The notes beneath the pieces were generated by a model. That model saw only the letters and a program-made list of their open reading frames with translations, was not told the DNA's origin and made no database searches. A stretch of DNA of 37,175 nt from Prochlorococcus sp. HOT208_60m_813L03. Its GTDB lineage: Bacteria > Cyanobacteriota > Cyanobacteriia > PCC-6307 > Cyanobiaceae. The position numbers were made by a program, and so were the translations under genes. The stretch is taken from contig MWOQ01000022.1 of the NCBI GenBank assembly GCA_002026145.1, forward strand, positions 1-37,175. Reading direction: 5' to 3'. Shown here piece by piece: positions 24,986-33,799 of this stretch; positions within the stretch are counted from its first letter, which is position 1, and the number at the start of each line of letters is the position of its first letter.

Positions 24986-25271
24986 TTCCTTTGAAAATTA
25001 TTATTGCAGCTAAGGCTAATGTTGAATTTCCTATAAATGTAAATATTCCTTGAAGTGAGACTAGACCGTAAAGATATTCTTGGTTGTCATAGATATGCCA
25101 GGTGATCGCACACATAGCACCTATTAGGTTTGGGACCATAGCAAGGCTTAACCAAAAAAATAAATTATATTTTTTATATGTAGAAATTTTGTTTATGACT
25201 AATATGGCAAAAATCCATTCTATTACTGATGAGATATGTATTAACCATGTTCCAAATGATAATTCGTGCAA
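24969..25271 (-). CDS. DUF2499 membrane protein
   Basis: A 100-residue protein with three hydrophobic spans (about 10-26, 36-57 and 69-93). Conserved-looking residues are H-I-S-S-V-I-E-W (12-19) and N-L-I-G-A-M-C-A-I-T-W-H-I-Y-D-N (about 48-63), the kind of buried polar and histidine pattern that can bind pigment or cofactor. It matches the cyanobacterial/plant DUF2499 family. The start is TTG at 25271, 4 bases after the peroxiredoxin gene, with no ATG option upstream. Overlaps the DUF3593 gene. Function unknown. Confidence 0.78.
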   Translation of the reverse strand: MHELSFGTWLIHISSVIEWIFAILVINKISTYKKYNLFFWLSLAMVPNLIGAMCAITWHIYDNQEYLYGLVSLQGIFTFIGNSTLALAAIIIFKGNETYE

Positions 25272-25275
25272 AATT

Positions 25276-25809
25276 TTATATTTTTTTCTTTAAAACGTTG
25301 AGAACTTCTTTGGCATGATTTATAGGTAAAACACTTATCCATCTATAAGAAATTTTCCCATCTGGTGAAATCAAAAAAGTATTTCTATCTGAGAATGGAG
25401 GAATCCAGGAACCATATTTATCACTAATAATTCCGTCAGGATCGGATAATAAAGTATAGTTTATGGATTTCTCGCTACAGAAATTTTCATGAGAATCTTG
25501 ATTATCAGCGCTAATGCCAACAATTTCAGCATTATATTTTGAAAAATCTTTTTTTAATTCAGAAAAACCTTTAGCTTCAAGAGTGCAACCTGCTGTAAAG
25601 TCTTTTGGGTAAAAATACATAACTAACCACTGACCTTGAAAATCACTTAATTCCCATGTTTTTTTTGTTTTTATGTTTTTATTAAAACCTTCTAACTGAA
25701 AGTTAGGAGCATAATCCCCAACTTCAGGAGCAAAATCAAAAGAAAAGGCTGAATTACAATTAAATAAAAGAATAAATGGTAATAATATACTTACAACTAA
25801 ATTTCTCAT
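25276..25809 (-). CDS. exported peroxiredoxin, AhpC/TSA (Bcp/PrxQ-like)
   Basis: A thiol peroxidase that reduces hydroperoxides. From the ATG at 25809 (a TTG three bases earlier is ignored) the product is 177 residues. A signal peptide (about 1-23, basic M-R then a hydrophobic run and A-F-S) suggests export to the lumen or periplasm. The thioredoxin-fold domain has the peroxidatic Cys75 in D-F-T-A-G-C-T-L-E-A and a possible resolving Cys111 in E-N-F-C-S-E. The five-residue C-x4-C pair of classic PrxQ is not present. It lies 2 bases after the rpmB coding end at 25815. Confidence 0.88.
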   Translation of the reverse strand: MRNLVVSILLPFILLFNCNSAFSFDFAPEVGDYAPNFQLEGFNKNIKTKKTWELSDFQGQWLVMYFYPKDFTAGCTLEAKGFSELKKDFSKYNAEIVGISADNQDSHENFCSEKSINYTLLSDPDGIISDKYGSWIPPFSDRNTFLISPDGKISYRWISVLPINHAKEVLNVLKKKI

Positions 25810-25814
25810 CAAAT

Positions 25815-26051
25815 TTAGATTTTTTTTAAATCAACTCCATTTGATTTAGCAAATTTATCTAAGCCTACTTTTTGTATAGACTTTAGGGCTTTGGTACTTA
25901 TTTTTATATTTACCCATTTTTTACCCTCTTCCCACCATAGTCTCCTTTTTTGGAGATTAACTTGTTGCAATTTTTTTGTACGAATATGTGAGTGACTCAC
26001 TGCCATCCCGTTATTAGCTTTTGCACCGGTCAGTTCGCAAACTCTTGACAT
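25815..26051 (-). CDS. rpmB: 50S ribosomal protein L28
   Basis: L28 is a small basic protein of the large ribosomal subunit. The 78-residue sequence has the standard N-terminus [11 protein letters not shown] (about 1-11), a second half with [14 protein letters not shown] (about 35-48) and a C-terminal segment rich in lysine. ATG start at 26051. It leads a minus-strand run with the peroxiredoxin and DUF2499 genes. Confidence 0.97.
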   Translation of the reverse strand: MSRVCELTGAKANNGMAVSHSHIRTKKLQQVNLQKRRLWWEEGKKWVNIKISTKALKSIQKVGLDKFAKSNGVDLKKI

Positions 26052-26090
26052 ATTTATTGAGTTATATCTTTAAAAATTCTAACACATGAC

Positions 26091-27995
26091 TCAATTTGTT
26101 GAATTAAGTAATTCTGAAATTAATTCGGCATTATTATTTTGTAAATTAATTATCTGTTCTTGATCTAATCCACCAACGGAAAGCTTAGCCATATCGTAAA
26201 CATGATTTGCAATTTTTGATGCCAATGGATTCTCAATAGGATCTTTTTCATCAATAATTATTTTGTTGCCTGTAATATTATTAAGACCAACAATAAGTGG
26301 ATGTTCTTTGTTAATTAAGAGGACATGATATTCAGGTAAGCCAGGCATCTTTTGTTCCATGTAAGCTCCCATATCATTAATTCTTCTCATTTGTTCTGGA
26401 AGCAAGATCATCGCTGGTGGAGCATCTTTACTTGAAAGTGACTGCACTTTAACAGTTACTTTCTCATTGTTAAGGGCCTTAACTATCGTCTCTCTAAGAT
26501 TATCTGTATTTGATTTGCCATCCTTATCTACAATTTCTTTGGATTCTTTATCTTCTAGTTCATTTATTTCTGAATCTACTCTTTGGAATTGATAATCTTC
26601 ATTTTTACTTTCCAACCATGGAAGAAATTGTGCGTCAATTAAGGGATCTGATTTAATAACTTCTTTATTATCAGATAAACAGATATTTAATGCACTAGAC
26701 TGCGCAATCAAATCTGAACAGTAAATTATTTTTTTAGCATCAGTTAATTTATTACGCTCTTTGTAATTTGCGAGAGTTGTGAAATATTTTTCATTGGATT
26801 TGATGAGGGATTTATTTTCAATATCTTTAGTTAAGTCTTTATCTGTATTTAAGATTGTTTCGAAAATTATACTGTTATTGACTAAATCAGCAAATTTTTC
26901 ATCTTCAATAGCACCAATTTTAATAAAAGCAGAGATTGAATCCCAAATTTCTGCATAAAATTCTGGAGAATTTTTTATCAAATCCTTAAGTTTATTAGCG
27001 ATTTTTTTTGAGATAAATGAAGATATAGATCTTACTTTTCTATCTGTTTGTAATGCACTTCTACTAACATTTAGGGGTATATCTGTAGAGTCAATAACTC
27101 CTCTTAAAGGTAAAAGGTATTTTGGTACTATCTCTTTAATTGAATCGCTTACGAAAACTTGATTGCAAAATAGCTTTATTTCTCCCTTTTCCCAATCAGC
27201 TCTACCTGACAACTTTGGAAAATACAATATCCCTTGTATGTCATATGGATAATCTGTATTTAGGTGAATCCATAACAGTGGATCTCCTTGGAAGGGATAA
27301 AGGTATTTATATAACTCAATATAATCTTCATCTTTTAATTCACTAGGTTGTTTTCTCCAAGGTGGATTTTTCTTATTAATTGTCTCTCCTTCTAATAACA
27401 CATCTATTGGCATAAAATCACAATATTTTTTTATTAGTGATTTAATCCTTTCAGGCTCGATAAACTCTTTTTCTTCTTCAAGTAGGTGAAGAATAACATC
27501 CGTACCTATTGTCTCTCTTTCTGATTCCTCTAGTGTGAAATTTGGCGATCCATCACATGACCATTTGAAAGTTTTTGATTCCCCAATTGCCGACTTAGTT
27601 AATATATCAACTCTATCTGCCACCATGAAACTTGAATAAAAACCTAGTCCAAAATGACCTATGAATTCATCATTTTCTTTTTTGTATTTTGTTAGGAATT
27701 CTTCAGCACTTGAAAATGCAACTTGATTTATGTACTTCTTAATTTCTTCATCATTCATTCCAATTCCATTATCGGAAATTGTTAACGTATTTTTTTCACG
27801 GTTAATTGATATTTTTACTTGAGCCTCCTCAGTATTTTCGCAATCACCTGCAATAGAGGCCATTCTTCTTTTACTAATTGCGTCAACACCATTACTAACA
27901 AGTTCTCTTAAAAAGATTTCATGGTCAGAATATACTGCCTTCTTGATAATTGGGAAAATATTTTCGGTATTAATACGAATTTCGCCTTTTTCCAT
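26091..27995 (-). CDS. htpG: molecular chaperone HtpG (Hsp90)
   Basis: Bacterial Hsp90, an ATP-dependent dimeric chaperone. In cyanobacteria it matters for heat, light and low-temperature stress and binds phycobilisome linkers and HemE in some species. The 634 residues have the GHKL ATP-binding domain with E31-L-V-S-N35-G-V-D-A-I (a glycine where Ala is usual), D75-N-G-I-G, and G-H-F-G-L-G-F-Y-S-S-F-M-V-A (about 113-126). Middle and dimerisation domains follow. No MEEVD tail is present, as expected for bacteria. ATG at 27995. No CIRCE element is seen upstream. Confidence 0.97.
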   Translation of the reverse strand: MEKGEIRINTENIFPIIKKAVYSDHEIFLRELVSNGVDAISKRRMASIAGDCENTEEAQVKISINREKNTLTISDNGIGMNDEEIKKYINQVAFSSAEEFLTKYKKENDEFIGHFGLGFYSSFMVADRVDILTKSAIGESKTFKWSCDGSPNFTLEESERETIGTDVILHLLEEEKEFIEPERIKSLIKKYCDFMPIDVLLEGETINKKNPPWRKQPSELKDEDYIELYKYLYPFQGDPLLWIHLNTDYPYDIQGILYFPKLSGRADWEKGEIKLFCNQVFVSDSIKEIVPKYLLPLRGVIDSTDIPLNVSRSALQTDRKVRSISSFISKKIANKLKDLIKNSPEFYAEIWDSISAFIKIGAIEDEKFADLVNNSIIFETILNTDKDLTKDIENKSLIKSNEKYFTTLANYKERNKLTDAKKIIYCSDLIAQSSALNICLSDNKEVIKSDPLIDAQFLPWLESKNEDYQFQRVDSEINELEDKESKEIVDKDGKSNTDNLRETIVKALNNEKVTVKVQSLSSKDAPPAMILLPEQMRRINDMGAYMEQKMPGLPEYHVLLINKEHPLIVGLNNITGNKIIIDEKDPIENPLASKIANHVYDMAKLSVGGLDQEQIINLQNNNAELISELLNSTN

Positions 27996-28089
27996 TTAAA
28001 AAAAATCAAACATATTAAATCTTATTTCGTAAAAACTAGTTAATCAAGTTTAATTAGGAGTATTGTCCGAACAATATATGATTTAAAAG

Positions 28090-28119
28090 TTAAATAAATT
28101 ATTAAAAGGTTTTATTTAA
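28090..28119 (-). terminator. possible weak hairpin at the end of hisZ
   Basis: TTAAATAAA (28090-28098) and TTTATTTAA (28111-28119) form a 9-bp stem of A/T pairs with a 12-base loop. It overlaps the hisZ stop and on the minus strand is followed by CTTTT. A second short inverted repeat, TATTGT-CCGA-ACAATA, lies 3' of it, near 28062-28077. Stability is low, so this is tentative. Confidence 0.25.
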
Positions 28120-29263
28120 TCCACAAAATCTCAGTACAATTATTTTCTTTCATAATTTGATTAGCTTTAGACAAGTCATCACATGGATTTAAATATAAGA
28201 CAGCAATATTTCCTTTTTTGTGTTGTTCTTTTTGTTCATTCATACCTTTTTCTAACAAATAAGAATCTTTAAACATCAATAAAATCCTTTTTTTATCTGT
28301 CTTTTCTTCCTTAATTAAATTTCTTAAAATATCTATTGAAATTGTAAATCCAATACCATTAAATATTTTCTCATTAGGACTAAATGATCTTACTAACTCA
28401 TCATATCTTCCGCCTTTTGCGATGACGCTTTTATATTTACCATTATCCCCTATAAGTTGAAAAACTATTCCTTCATATAAATTCAAGTGAGGTTGAAAAG
28501 TGGGATCAAGTTGTAATTTGACACCGTATTTATTAGATATTATTGACAGTGTTTCAAATAAAAAATTTAAGTCATCTAATGTTTTACTGGTACCATATAT
28601 AGATTTTAATTTTTTTAATATTGCAATTGGCTCTCCTCGTGTGAATAAAAGATCTTTAAGAATATATTTATCATCTTCATCTAATCCTAATTTAGATAAA
28701 TTATCTTGATCAAAATTAACCAGACTTTTCTTAATTTCTTCAAAATTATTATTTTCATATTTATTTAAGATTAAATCCATTATTTTTGTGGTGCTTACTA
28801 GTAGAAATAAATTACAACCATTCTTCAAATTAATATTATCGATTGAATCAAACAAAATATTAATAACTTCAATTTCTGGGTATTTTGTATCATATCCAAT
28901 TAATTCAATTCCACTCTGCAATTTTTCTTGTAACTTAAATGAATTTTTATTATTTTGTTTTTTATCAAAAACCATACCATTGGTGAATAATCTTATAGGT
29001 CTTTTTTTATTTATTAATCTAGTAGATGACAATTTAACAATTGATGTTGTCATTTCTGGCCTAAGACATAATGAATTATTACTTACTATTCCTACAACCT
29101 GATTTTCGTCAATAACGCCACGGCCTTTTATGGTCTCTAAAGTATTTATAAATGAGGGTGAAACCTCTTCATATCCCCATAGTTTATAAATACTATTTAA
29201 ATTATTTATGATGTTTGAGTTATTTTTTACATCGACTAATTTAATTTCCTTTATATCGGACAT
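28112..29263 (-). CDS. hisZ: ATP phosphoribosyltransferase regulatory subunit
   Basis: HisZ is a catalytically inactive histidyl-tRNA synthetase relative that activates the short form of HisG in the first step of histidine synthesis. The 383 residues show the class II synthetase-like core: motif 2-like C-L-R-P-E-M-T-T-S-I-V (about 66-76) and the later G-G-R-Y-D-E-L motif (about 285-291), with no C-terminal anticodon domain of full HisS. Length is near the family norm. ATG start at 29263, 18 bases after the IMPase gene end. hisG is not in the window. Confidence 0.9.
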   Translation of the reverse strand: MSDIKEIKLVDVKNNSNIINNLNSIYKLWGYEEVSPSFINTLETIKGRGVIDENQVVGIVSNNSLCLRPEMTTSIVKLSSTRLINKKRPIRLFTNGMVFDKKQNNKNSFKLQEKLQSGIELIGYDTKYPEIEVINILFDSIDNINLKNGCNLFLLVSTTKIMDLILNKYENNNFEEIKKSLVNFDQDNLSKLGLDEDDKYILKDLLFTRGEPIAILKKLKSIYGTSKTLDDLNFLFETLSIISNKYGVKLQLDPTFQPHLNLYEGIVFQLIGDNGKYKSVIAKGGRYDELVRSFSPNEKIFNGIGFTISIDILRNLIKEEKTDKKRILLMFKDSYLLEKGMNEQKEQHKKGNIAVLYLNPCDDLSKANQIMKENNCTEILWIK

Positions 29264-29281
29264 TTTAATATTTAACTAATT

Positions 29282-30130
29282 TTAGGTATAGAGATTTTTT
29301 TTAAATGGAGAAACTTTATCTAGTTCATTTTTTAATTCATTCTCAAGGCTGGGAGAACAAGCTAAAATTCTTCCTGAACTTAAATTAAATTCGCCTGATG
29401 GATAATCAGAAATAATACCACCAGCCTCTTTAACAATAATAGCACCAGCCGCTAGGTCCCATACCTCCAACCCTCTTTCCCAATATCCATCAACCTTACC
29501 TGCAGCAACAAATGCTAGATCAACTGCTGCTGCACCTCCTCTTCTAACACCTCTAGTTTTATGTGTTAGATAACAAAATTCAGCATAATTATTATCCTCT
29601 GTCTCAAATCTGTCATAAGAGAAACCAGTTACAAGTAGACTATCAGAAAGATTAGAGGGATTCGATACTTTAAGTTCACTATCATTGCAGAATGAGCCTA
29701 AACCTATACAGGCTGAATATAGTTCATTTAAATAAGGTACTGATATAGCGCCTATTATTGGCTTATTTTTATACACAAGACCTATAGAAGTCCCAAAAAA
29801 AGGATATCCATGGGAATAATTTGTTGTACCGTCTAATGGGTCTATGCACCACGTTAAATCCGATGATTTGGTTAATTTACCCGATTCCTCTGCATTTATA
29901 GATATGTTAGGTGTCTCTTCTAATAGATATTCTTTTATTTTATTTTCAACTTCCAAATCTACATTGGTAACTAGATCACCCTTCCTACCCTTTGATGATA
30001 TTTTCTGAATTTTATTGTAATTAACTTTTAAAATTTCATTACCAATTTGAGCCGAATTCTTGGCTATTTCATACAAAATGGATAAGTTTACTTGATTTGC
30101 AAGTTCCTCTATTTCACTTAATTCAAACAT
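29282..30130 (-). CDS. inositol monophosphatase family protein
   Basis: A Mg-dependent phosphatase of 282 residues in the IMPase superfamily, which also covers histidinol-phosphatase and FBPase-like enzymes. Metal-binding motifs are E81-E82-S-G, D97-P-L-D100-G-T-T (W-C-I-D-P-L-D-G-T-T-N), and D225 in E-V-W-D-L-A-A-G. The family cannot be assigned a substrate from motifs. The neighbour hisZ raises the possibility that it serves histidinol phosphate, which is speculation. ATG at 30130, 5 bases after the ferredoxin gene. Confidence 0.92.
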   Translation of the reverse strand: MFELSEIEELANQVNLSILYEIAKNSAQIGNEILKVNYNKIQKISSKGRKGDLVTNVDLEVENKIKEYLLEETPNISINAEESGKLTKSSDLTWCIDPLDGTTNYSHGYPFFGTSIGLVYKNKPIIGAISVPYLNELYSACIGLGSFCNDSELKVSNPSNLSDSLLVTGFSYDRFETEDNNYAEFCYLTHKTRGVRRGGAAAVDLAFVAAGKVDGYWERGLEVWDLAAGAIIVKEAGGIISDYPSGEFNLSSGRILACSPSLENELKNELDKVSPFKKNLYT

Positions 30131-30135
30131 GATAG

Positions 30136-30510
30136 TTAATCTTCCTCAAATTCCCAAGGTGGCGCAACTCTTGTATTTCCCCTCCCAAAATATTGTCCAA
30201 ATTGTAAATCGTAAACTTCATCTTCATATGTAGTTTCTACCTCAAGATCTGAAGTAGCTTTAGCGACACAAAGAAGTGCATAACCCTTGTCTTTTAATGC
30301 CTGAGATACACCCATGGCTTCAGGTTGATGCAAAGTACCAGATTTAATTTTAACTGCACAACTTGTACAACAACCATTTCTACATGAAAATGCAAGTTTG
30401 AAACCTTTCTTTTCAAATTCCTTAAGTATATACTCCTCACTATTAACAAGCTCTTGGTAGACCTTTCCGGTTTCTTTATTTTTAATCGTGACTATGAAAG
30501 TCTTTTTCAA
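30136..30510 (-). CDS. [2Fe-2S] plant-type ferredoxin with C-terminal extension (FdC-like)
   Basis: A soluble one-electron carrier of 124 residues. The cluster ligands are C43, C48, C51 and C81 (C-R-N-G-C-C-T-S-C, then 29 residues to the last Cys), the plant-type ferredoxin layout, with an extra Cys47 inside the loop. After the usual fold (to about residue 98) a tail of about 25 residues carries Y-F-G-R-G-N-T-R-V-A-P-P-W-E-F-E-E-D. PetF proteins end near residue 97, so this resembles the C-terminally extended FdC group. Start is TTG at 30510 with GAGGAAA upstream; no in-frame ATG exists. Its partner enzyme is unknown. Confidence 0.88.
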   Translation of the reverse strand: MKKTFIVTIKNKETGKVYQELVNSEEYILKEFEKKGFKLAFSCRNGCCTSCAVKIKSGTLHQPEAMGVSQALKDKGYALLCVAKATSDLEVETTYEDEVYDLQFGQYFGRGNTRVAPPWEFEED

Positions 30511-30559
30511 ATAACTTTCCTCAAAAATGGGATGATAAGGGGTTAAAATGATTATCTTG

Positions 30560-30646
30560 GGAGAGGTGGCCGAGTGGTTGAAGGCGCAGCACTGGAAATG
30601 CTGTATAGGGGCAACTTTATCGAGGGTTCGAATCCCTCTCTCTCCG
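30560..30646 (+). tRNA. tRNA-Ser (anticodon GGA)
   Basis: An 87-base cloverleaf with a long variable arm. The acceptor stem GGAGAGG (30560-30566) pairs with TCTCTCC (30639-30645) including one G-T pair, and G30646 is the discriminator base. The anticodon arm CAGCA/TGCTG encloses loop CTGGAAA, with anticodon GGA at 30594-30596, reading TCC and TCT. The T arm is GAGGG-TTCGAAT-CCCTC. The CCA end is not encoded. The variable arm, about 30604-30621, is typical of serine tRNA. Confidence 0.97.
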
Positions 30647-30858
30647 TTTTATATTAGTTTATTTTGGTTCACTCCATCAACATCTTTGTCTCTATGAAAT
30701 TTTTTAAAATAGATAGTAATCTTTTATCAAGTTATAAATAATCTTATTTATTTAAATAAAGTTGAAAATATTTGATTTTTACTATTATATGTAGATATCT
30801 AAGATAAAAATTAATTAAATTATTAGTAAATTTTGCTTTAATTTAGCGATCTAAAATC

Positions 30859-32856
30859 ATGGGGCAAATAGTTGGAATTGATTTAGGTACTACTAACTCT
30901 GTTGTAGGAGTTATAGAAGCTGGTCGTCCAATTGTTATTGCTAATTCTGAAGGTTCTAGAACTACACCTTCAATAGTTGGATTTACGAAAGACAAGGAAA
31001 TAGTAATAGGAGACCAAGCGAGAAGACAACTTGTTCTAAATCCTAAGAATACGTTTTATAACCTTAAACGATTTATTGGTAGTGACTGGGATGAATTAGA
31101 TGAGAATAGTATTTCTGTTCCTTATAACGTTAAGGCTAATACTATTGGAAGCGTTAGGGTTCTTAGTCCAAATACAGAAAGAGAGTATGCACCAGAAGAA
31201 TTAGTGAGCTCATTGATTAGAAAATTAATTAATGATGCTGAATCTTATCTTGGAGATACTGTTGATTCTGCAGTTATTACTGTCCCTGCTTACTTTAATG
31301 AATCTCAAAGACAAGCAACAAAGGATTCTGCAATATTAGCTGGTATTAAAGTCGATAGAATTCTAAATGAACCTACTGCTGCTGCTCTAGCTTATGGTTT
31401 TGAAAAAAGTTCCTCTAATAATGTTTTGGTTTTTGATTTAGGAGGAGGAACATTTGATGTTTCATTATTGAAAATTTCTAATGGTGTATTTGATGTTAAA
31501 GCTACTTGTGGTGATACACAGCTAGGAGGAAACAATTTTGATTCAAAAATAGTTGATTGGCTTGCAGAAAAATTTCTAGCTAAATATGATATTGATCTAA
31601 GAAGGGATAGACAAGCATTACAGAGATTAACTGAAGCTGCTGAAAAAGCTAAATGTGAATTGTCAGGATTGCAAAAAACAAAAATATCTTTACCCTTTAT
31701 TACAACAAGTAAAGAGGGGCCATTACATATTGAAGAAACTTTAGATAGAAAAATATTTGAATCATTATCACAAGATTTACTTGATAGATTATTAGAGCCC
31801 GTGCAAATAGCTTTAAATGATTCTGGATGGAACGCAGAAGATATTGATGAGGTTGTTCTTGTAGGAGGCAGCACAAGAATCCCAATGGTTCAACAATTAG
31901 TAAAGACTCTTGTTCCAAATGATCCTTGTCAATCTGTTAATCCTGATGAAGTCGTAGCAGTTGGAGCTGCGATACAATCTGGAATTATTAGTGGTGATTT
32001 ACAAGATTTACTCCTTAATGACGTTACTCCCTTATCTTTAGGTTTAGAAACTATTGGTGGTCTTATGAAGGTACTCATTCCTCGTAATACGCCAATACCA
32101 GTAAGACAATCTGATGTTTTTAGTACATCGGAAGCTAATCAATCATCAGTGGTTGTTCAAGTACGGCAGGGAGAAAGGCCTTTAGCCTCTGAAAATAAAT
32201 CACTTGGTAAATTTAGACTATCAGGAATACCTCCAGCTCCAAGAGGAATACCTCAAGTCCAGGTAGCATTTGATATCGATGCTAATGGTCTTTTAGAAGT
32301 AAGTGCAACTGATAGAACAACTGGAAGAAAGCAAACAGTTTCAATTTCTGGAGGTTCTAATTTAAATGAACAAGAAATAAATTCGATAATTGAAGAAGCT
32401 AAAGTAAAAGCTAATGAAGATAGAATGAAAAGATCTGTAATTGATAGAAAAAATAGTGCACTAACTCTTATTGCGCAAGCTGAGAGAAGACTTAGGGATG
32501 CCTCATTAGAATTTGGTCCATATGGGGCCGAAAGGCAACAACGAGCTGTAGAATTAGCCATTCAAGATGTTGAAGAGTATATAGATGACGATGATCCTCA
32601 AGAATTAGAAATTTCAGTAAGTGCTCTACAAGAAGCATTATTCGGCCTAAACAGAAAATTTGCCGCAGAAAAGAAAACTGATAATAATCCCCTACAGAGC
32701 ATTAAAAATACATTTGGATCTTTAAAGGATGAACTCTTTTCCGATGATTATTGGGATGATGATCCTTGGGATAATCAAATGAATAGAAATTATAGAAATT
32801 CGAGGTATGGTAATTCTAGGGACGATGATCCATGGGACAATGACTACTTCCTCTAA
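30859..32856 (+). CDS. dnaK: Hsp70 chaperone DnaK
   Basis: An ATP-dependent chaperone of 665 residues. The nucleotide-binding domain shows G-I-D-L-G-T-T-N-S (6-14), [12 protein letters not shown] (about 191-202) and [10 protein letters not shown]. The substrate-binding beta domain contains [15 protein letters not shown], followed by a short lid. The acidic C-terminal tail carries two D-D-D-P-W-D-N motifs (residues 633-639 and 655-661). The dnaJ start lies inside its last codons. Cyanobacteria have several DnaK proteins; which paralogue this is cannot be decided here. ATG at 30859. Confidence 0.96.
   Translation: MGQIVGIDLGTTNSVVGVIEAGRPIVIANSEGSRTTPSIVGFTKDKEIVIGDQARRQLVLNPKNTFYNLKRFIGSDWDELDENSISVPYNVKANTIGSVRVLSPNTEREYAPEELVSSLIRKLINDAESYLGDTVDSAVITVPAYFNESQRQATKDSAILAGIKVDRILNEPTAAALAYGFEKSSSNNVLVFDLGGGTFDVSLLKISNGVFDVKATCGDTQLGGNNFDSKIVDWLAEKFLAKYDIDLRRDRQALQRLTEAAEKAKCELSGLQKTKISLPFITTSKEGPLHIEETLDRKIFESLSQDLLDRLLEPVQIALNDSGWNAEDIDEVVLVGGSTRIPMVQQLVKTLVPNDPCQSVNPDEVVAVGAAIQSGIISGDLQDLLLNDVTPLSLGLETIGGLMKVLIPRNTPIPVRQSDVFSTSEANQSSVVVQVRQGERPLASENKSLGKFRLSGIPPAPRGIPQVQVAFDIDANGLLEVSATDRTTGRKQTVSISGGSNLNEQEINSIIEEAKVKANEDRMKRSVIDRKNSALTLIAQAERRLRDASLEFGPYGAERQQRAVELAIQDVEEYIDDDDPQELEISVSALQEALFGLNRKFAAEKKTDNNPLQSIKNTFGSLKDELFSDDYWDDDPWDNQMNRNYRNSRYGNSRDDDPWDNDYFL
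32755..32841 (+). repeat. duplicated D-D-D-P-W-D-N tail motif in dnaK
   Basis: Codons 633-639 (32755-32775) and 655-661 (32821-32841) both encode D-D-D-P-W-D-N, separated by an Asn/Arg/Tyr-rich stretch ([13 protein letters not shown]). The second copy reaches the first codon of the dnaJ frame. Confidence 0.8.
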
Positions 32857-33766
32857 AAAAGACTATTTGTCGATTTTGGGTTTATCCCCTGATTTCGATG
32901 AGAAAGAACTTAAAAAGGCCTTTCGAAGAGAAGCAAGAAAATGGCATCCAGATTTAAATAAAAATGATCTCAATGCAGAGGAAAGATTTAAATTAATTAA
33001 CGAAGCATACGAATGTCTACGTGATCCTAATATAAGAATAAATAGTTCGGATAAGAATATCGAGGATGATTCCGAAAATAATAATTTCAAAACTGGTTTT
33101 CCCGATTTTCAAGATTATCTTGATTCATTATTTGGATATGAATACTCACAAAATAATCATGAAGAATATGACAATGAACCATTTGAGGATGAATCGATAA
33201 ACTCAAATTATGATGAATTTAATAATTATGGTTATCCTACAACCTCTCCTGAAGAACCGCCTCCAGTAAAACTCCACCAAGATATTGAAACAGTTATTGA
33301 ATTAACTCCTGATGAGGCCTTAAATGGAGCAACAATTTTAATAGAACTTGAAGATGAAACTGTAGTAGAAGTTGATACACCTCCATTCGCTGGAGATGGA
33401 TGGCGATTAAGACTTGAAAATATTGCAAGAGGAGGTAAAGATCATTATCTACAGTTAAAAGTTAAAACGGAAAGTGGTCTAAGAATTGATGGTTTAAGAG
33501 TTCTTTATAAATTAGAGTTATTTCCTCATGATGCTCTTCTTGGTTGTGCAGTGGAAGTTCCTACCCTTGATGGTAATGTCACACTTCAAGTGCCACCTAA
33601 ATCATCTACGGGAAGAATGTTACGTTTGAAAGGTAGGGGTTTAACTTTCGAAGATAATGTAGGTGATCAATATGTTGAAATCTTGGTAGTGATACCCGCT
33701 GATATTAATGATGAAGAAATTGCTTTATATACAAGATTACAAGAATTATCACTTTCTGATTCTTAA
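32840..33766 (+). CDS. DnaJ-type J-domain co-chaperone (no zinc finger)
   Basis: A co-chaperone that stimulates DnaK ATPase. From the ATG at 32840, which overlaps the dnaK end by 17 bases, the product is 308 residues. The J domain (about 7-65) has H36-P-D38 in R-K-W-H-P-D-L-N. After it lies an acidic, Asn/Tyr-rich linker (about 70-145) in place of a Gly/Phe region, and no C-x-x-C-x-G-x-G zinc repeats. The C-terminal substrate-binding region (about 150-300) has two beta domains, including L-R-L-E-N-I-A-R-G-G-K and L-R-L-K-G-R-G-L. It is thus of the CbpA/type II kind. A longer frame starts at 32807, inside dnaK, and is less likely. Confidence 0.93.
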   Translation: MTTSSKKDYLSILGLSPDFDEKELKKAFRREARKWHPDLNKNDLNAEERFKLINEAYECLRDPNIRINSSDKNIEDDSENNNFKTGFPDFQDYLDSLFGYEYSQNNHEEYDNEPFEDESINSNYDEFNNYGYPTTSPEEPPPVKLHQDIETVIELTPDEALNGATILIELEDETVVEVDTPPFAGDGWRLRLENIARGGKDHYLQLKVKTESGLRIDGLRVLYKLELFPHDALLGCAVEVPTLDGNVTLQVPPKSSTGRMLRLKGRGLTFEDNVGDQYVEILVVIPADINDEEIALYTRLQELSLSDS

Positions 33767-33799
33767 TCAAATATTATATATTTAGAAAAATCGACACTT

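Noticed and set aside
25751-25764. Lipobox-like L-L-F-N-C in the peroxiredoxin signal peptide
   Set aside because: Asn at -1 does not fit the Gly/Ala/Ser rule, and a signal peptidase I type site follows a few residues later.
30431-30440. ACTCCTCAC core resembling the loop motif of the cyanobacterial small RNA Yfr1
   Set aside because: It lies inside the ferredoxin gene, continues as TATT instead of the full ACTCCTCACAC motif, and has no flanking hairpins.
30647-30858. Possible CIRCE heat-shock element upstream of dnaK, and likewise upstream of htpG
   Set aside because: No TTAGCACTC-N9-GAGTGCTAA or near match is present. The dnaK gap holds only A/T-rich DNA with a TTATTTAAATAA palindrome and loose promoter-like hexamers.
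31392-31874. Long minus-strand open frame inside dnaK (160 codons)
   Set aside because: It is the antisense shadow of a strongly conserved chaperone gene; the product is Ser/Ile-rich with no family features.
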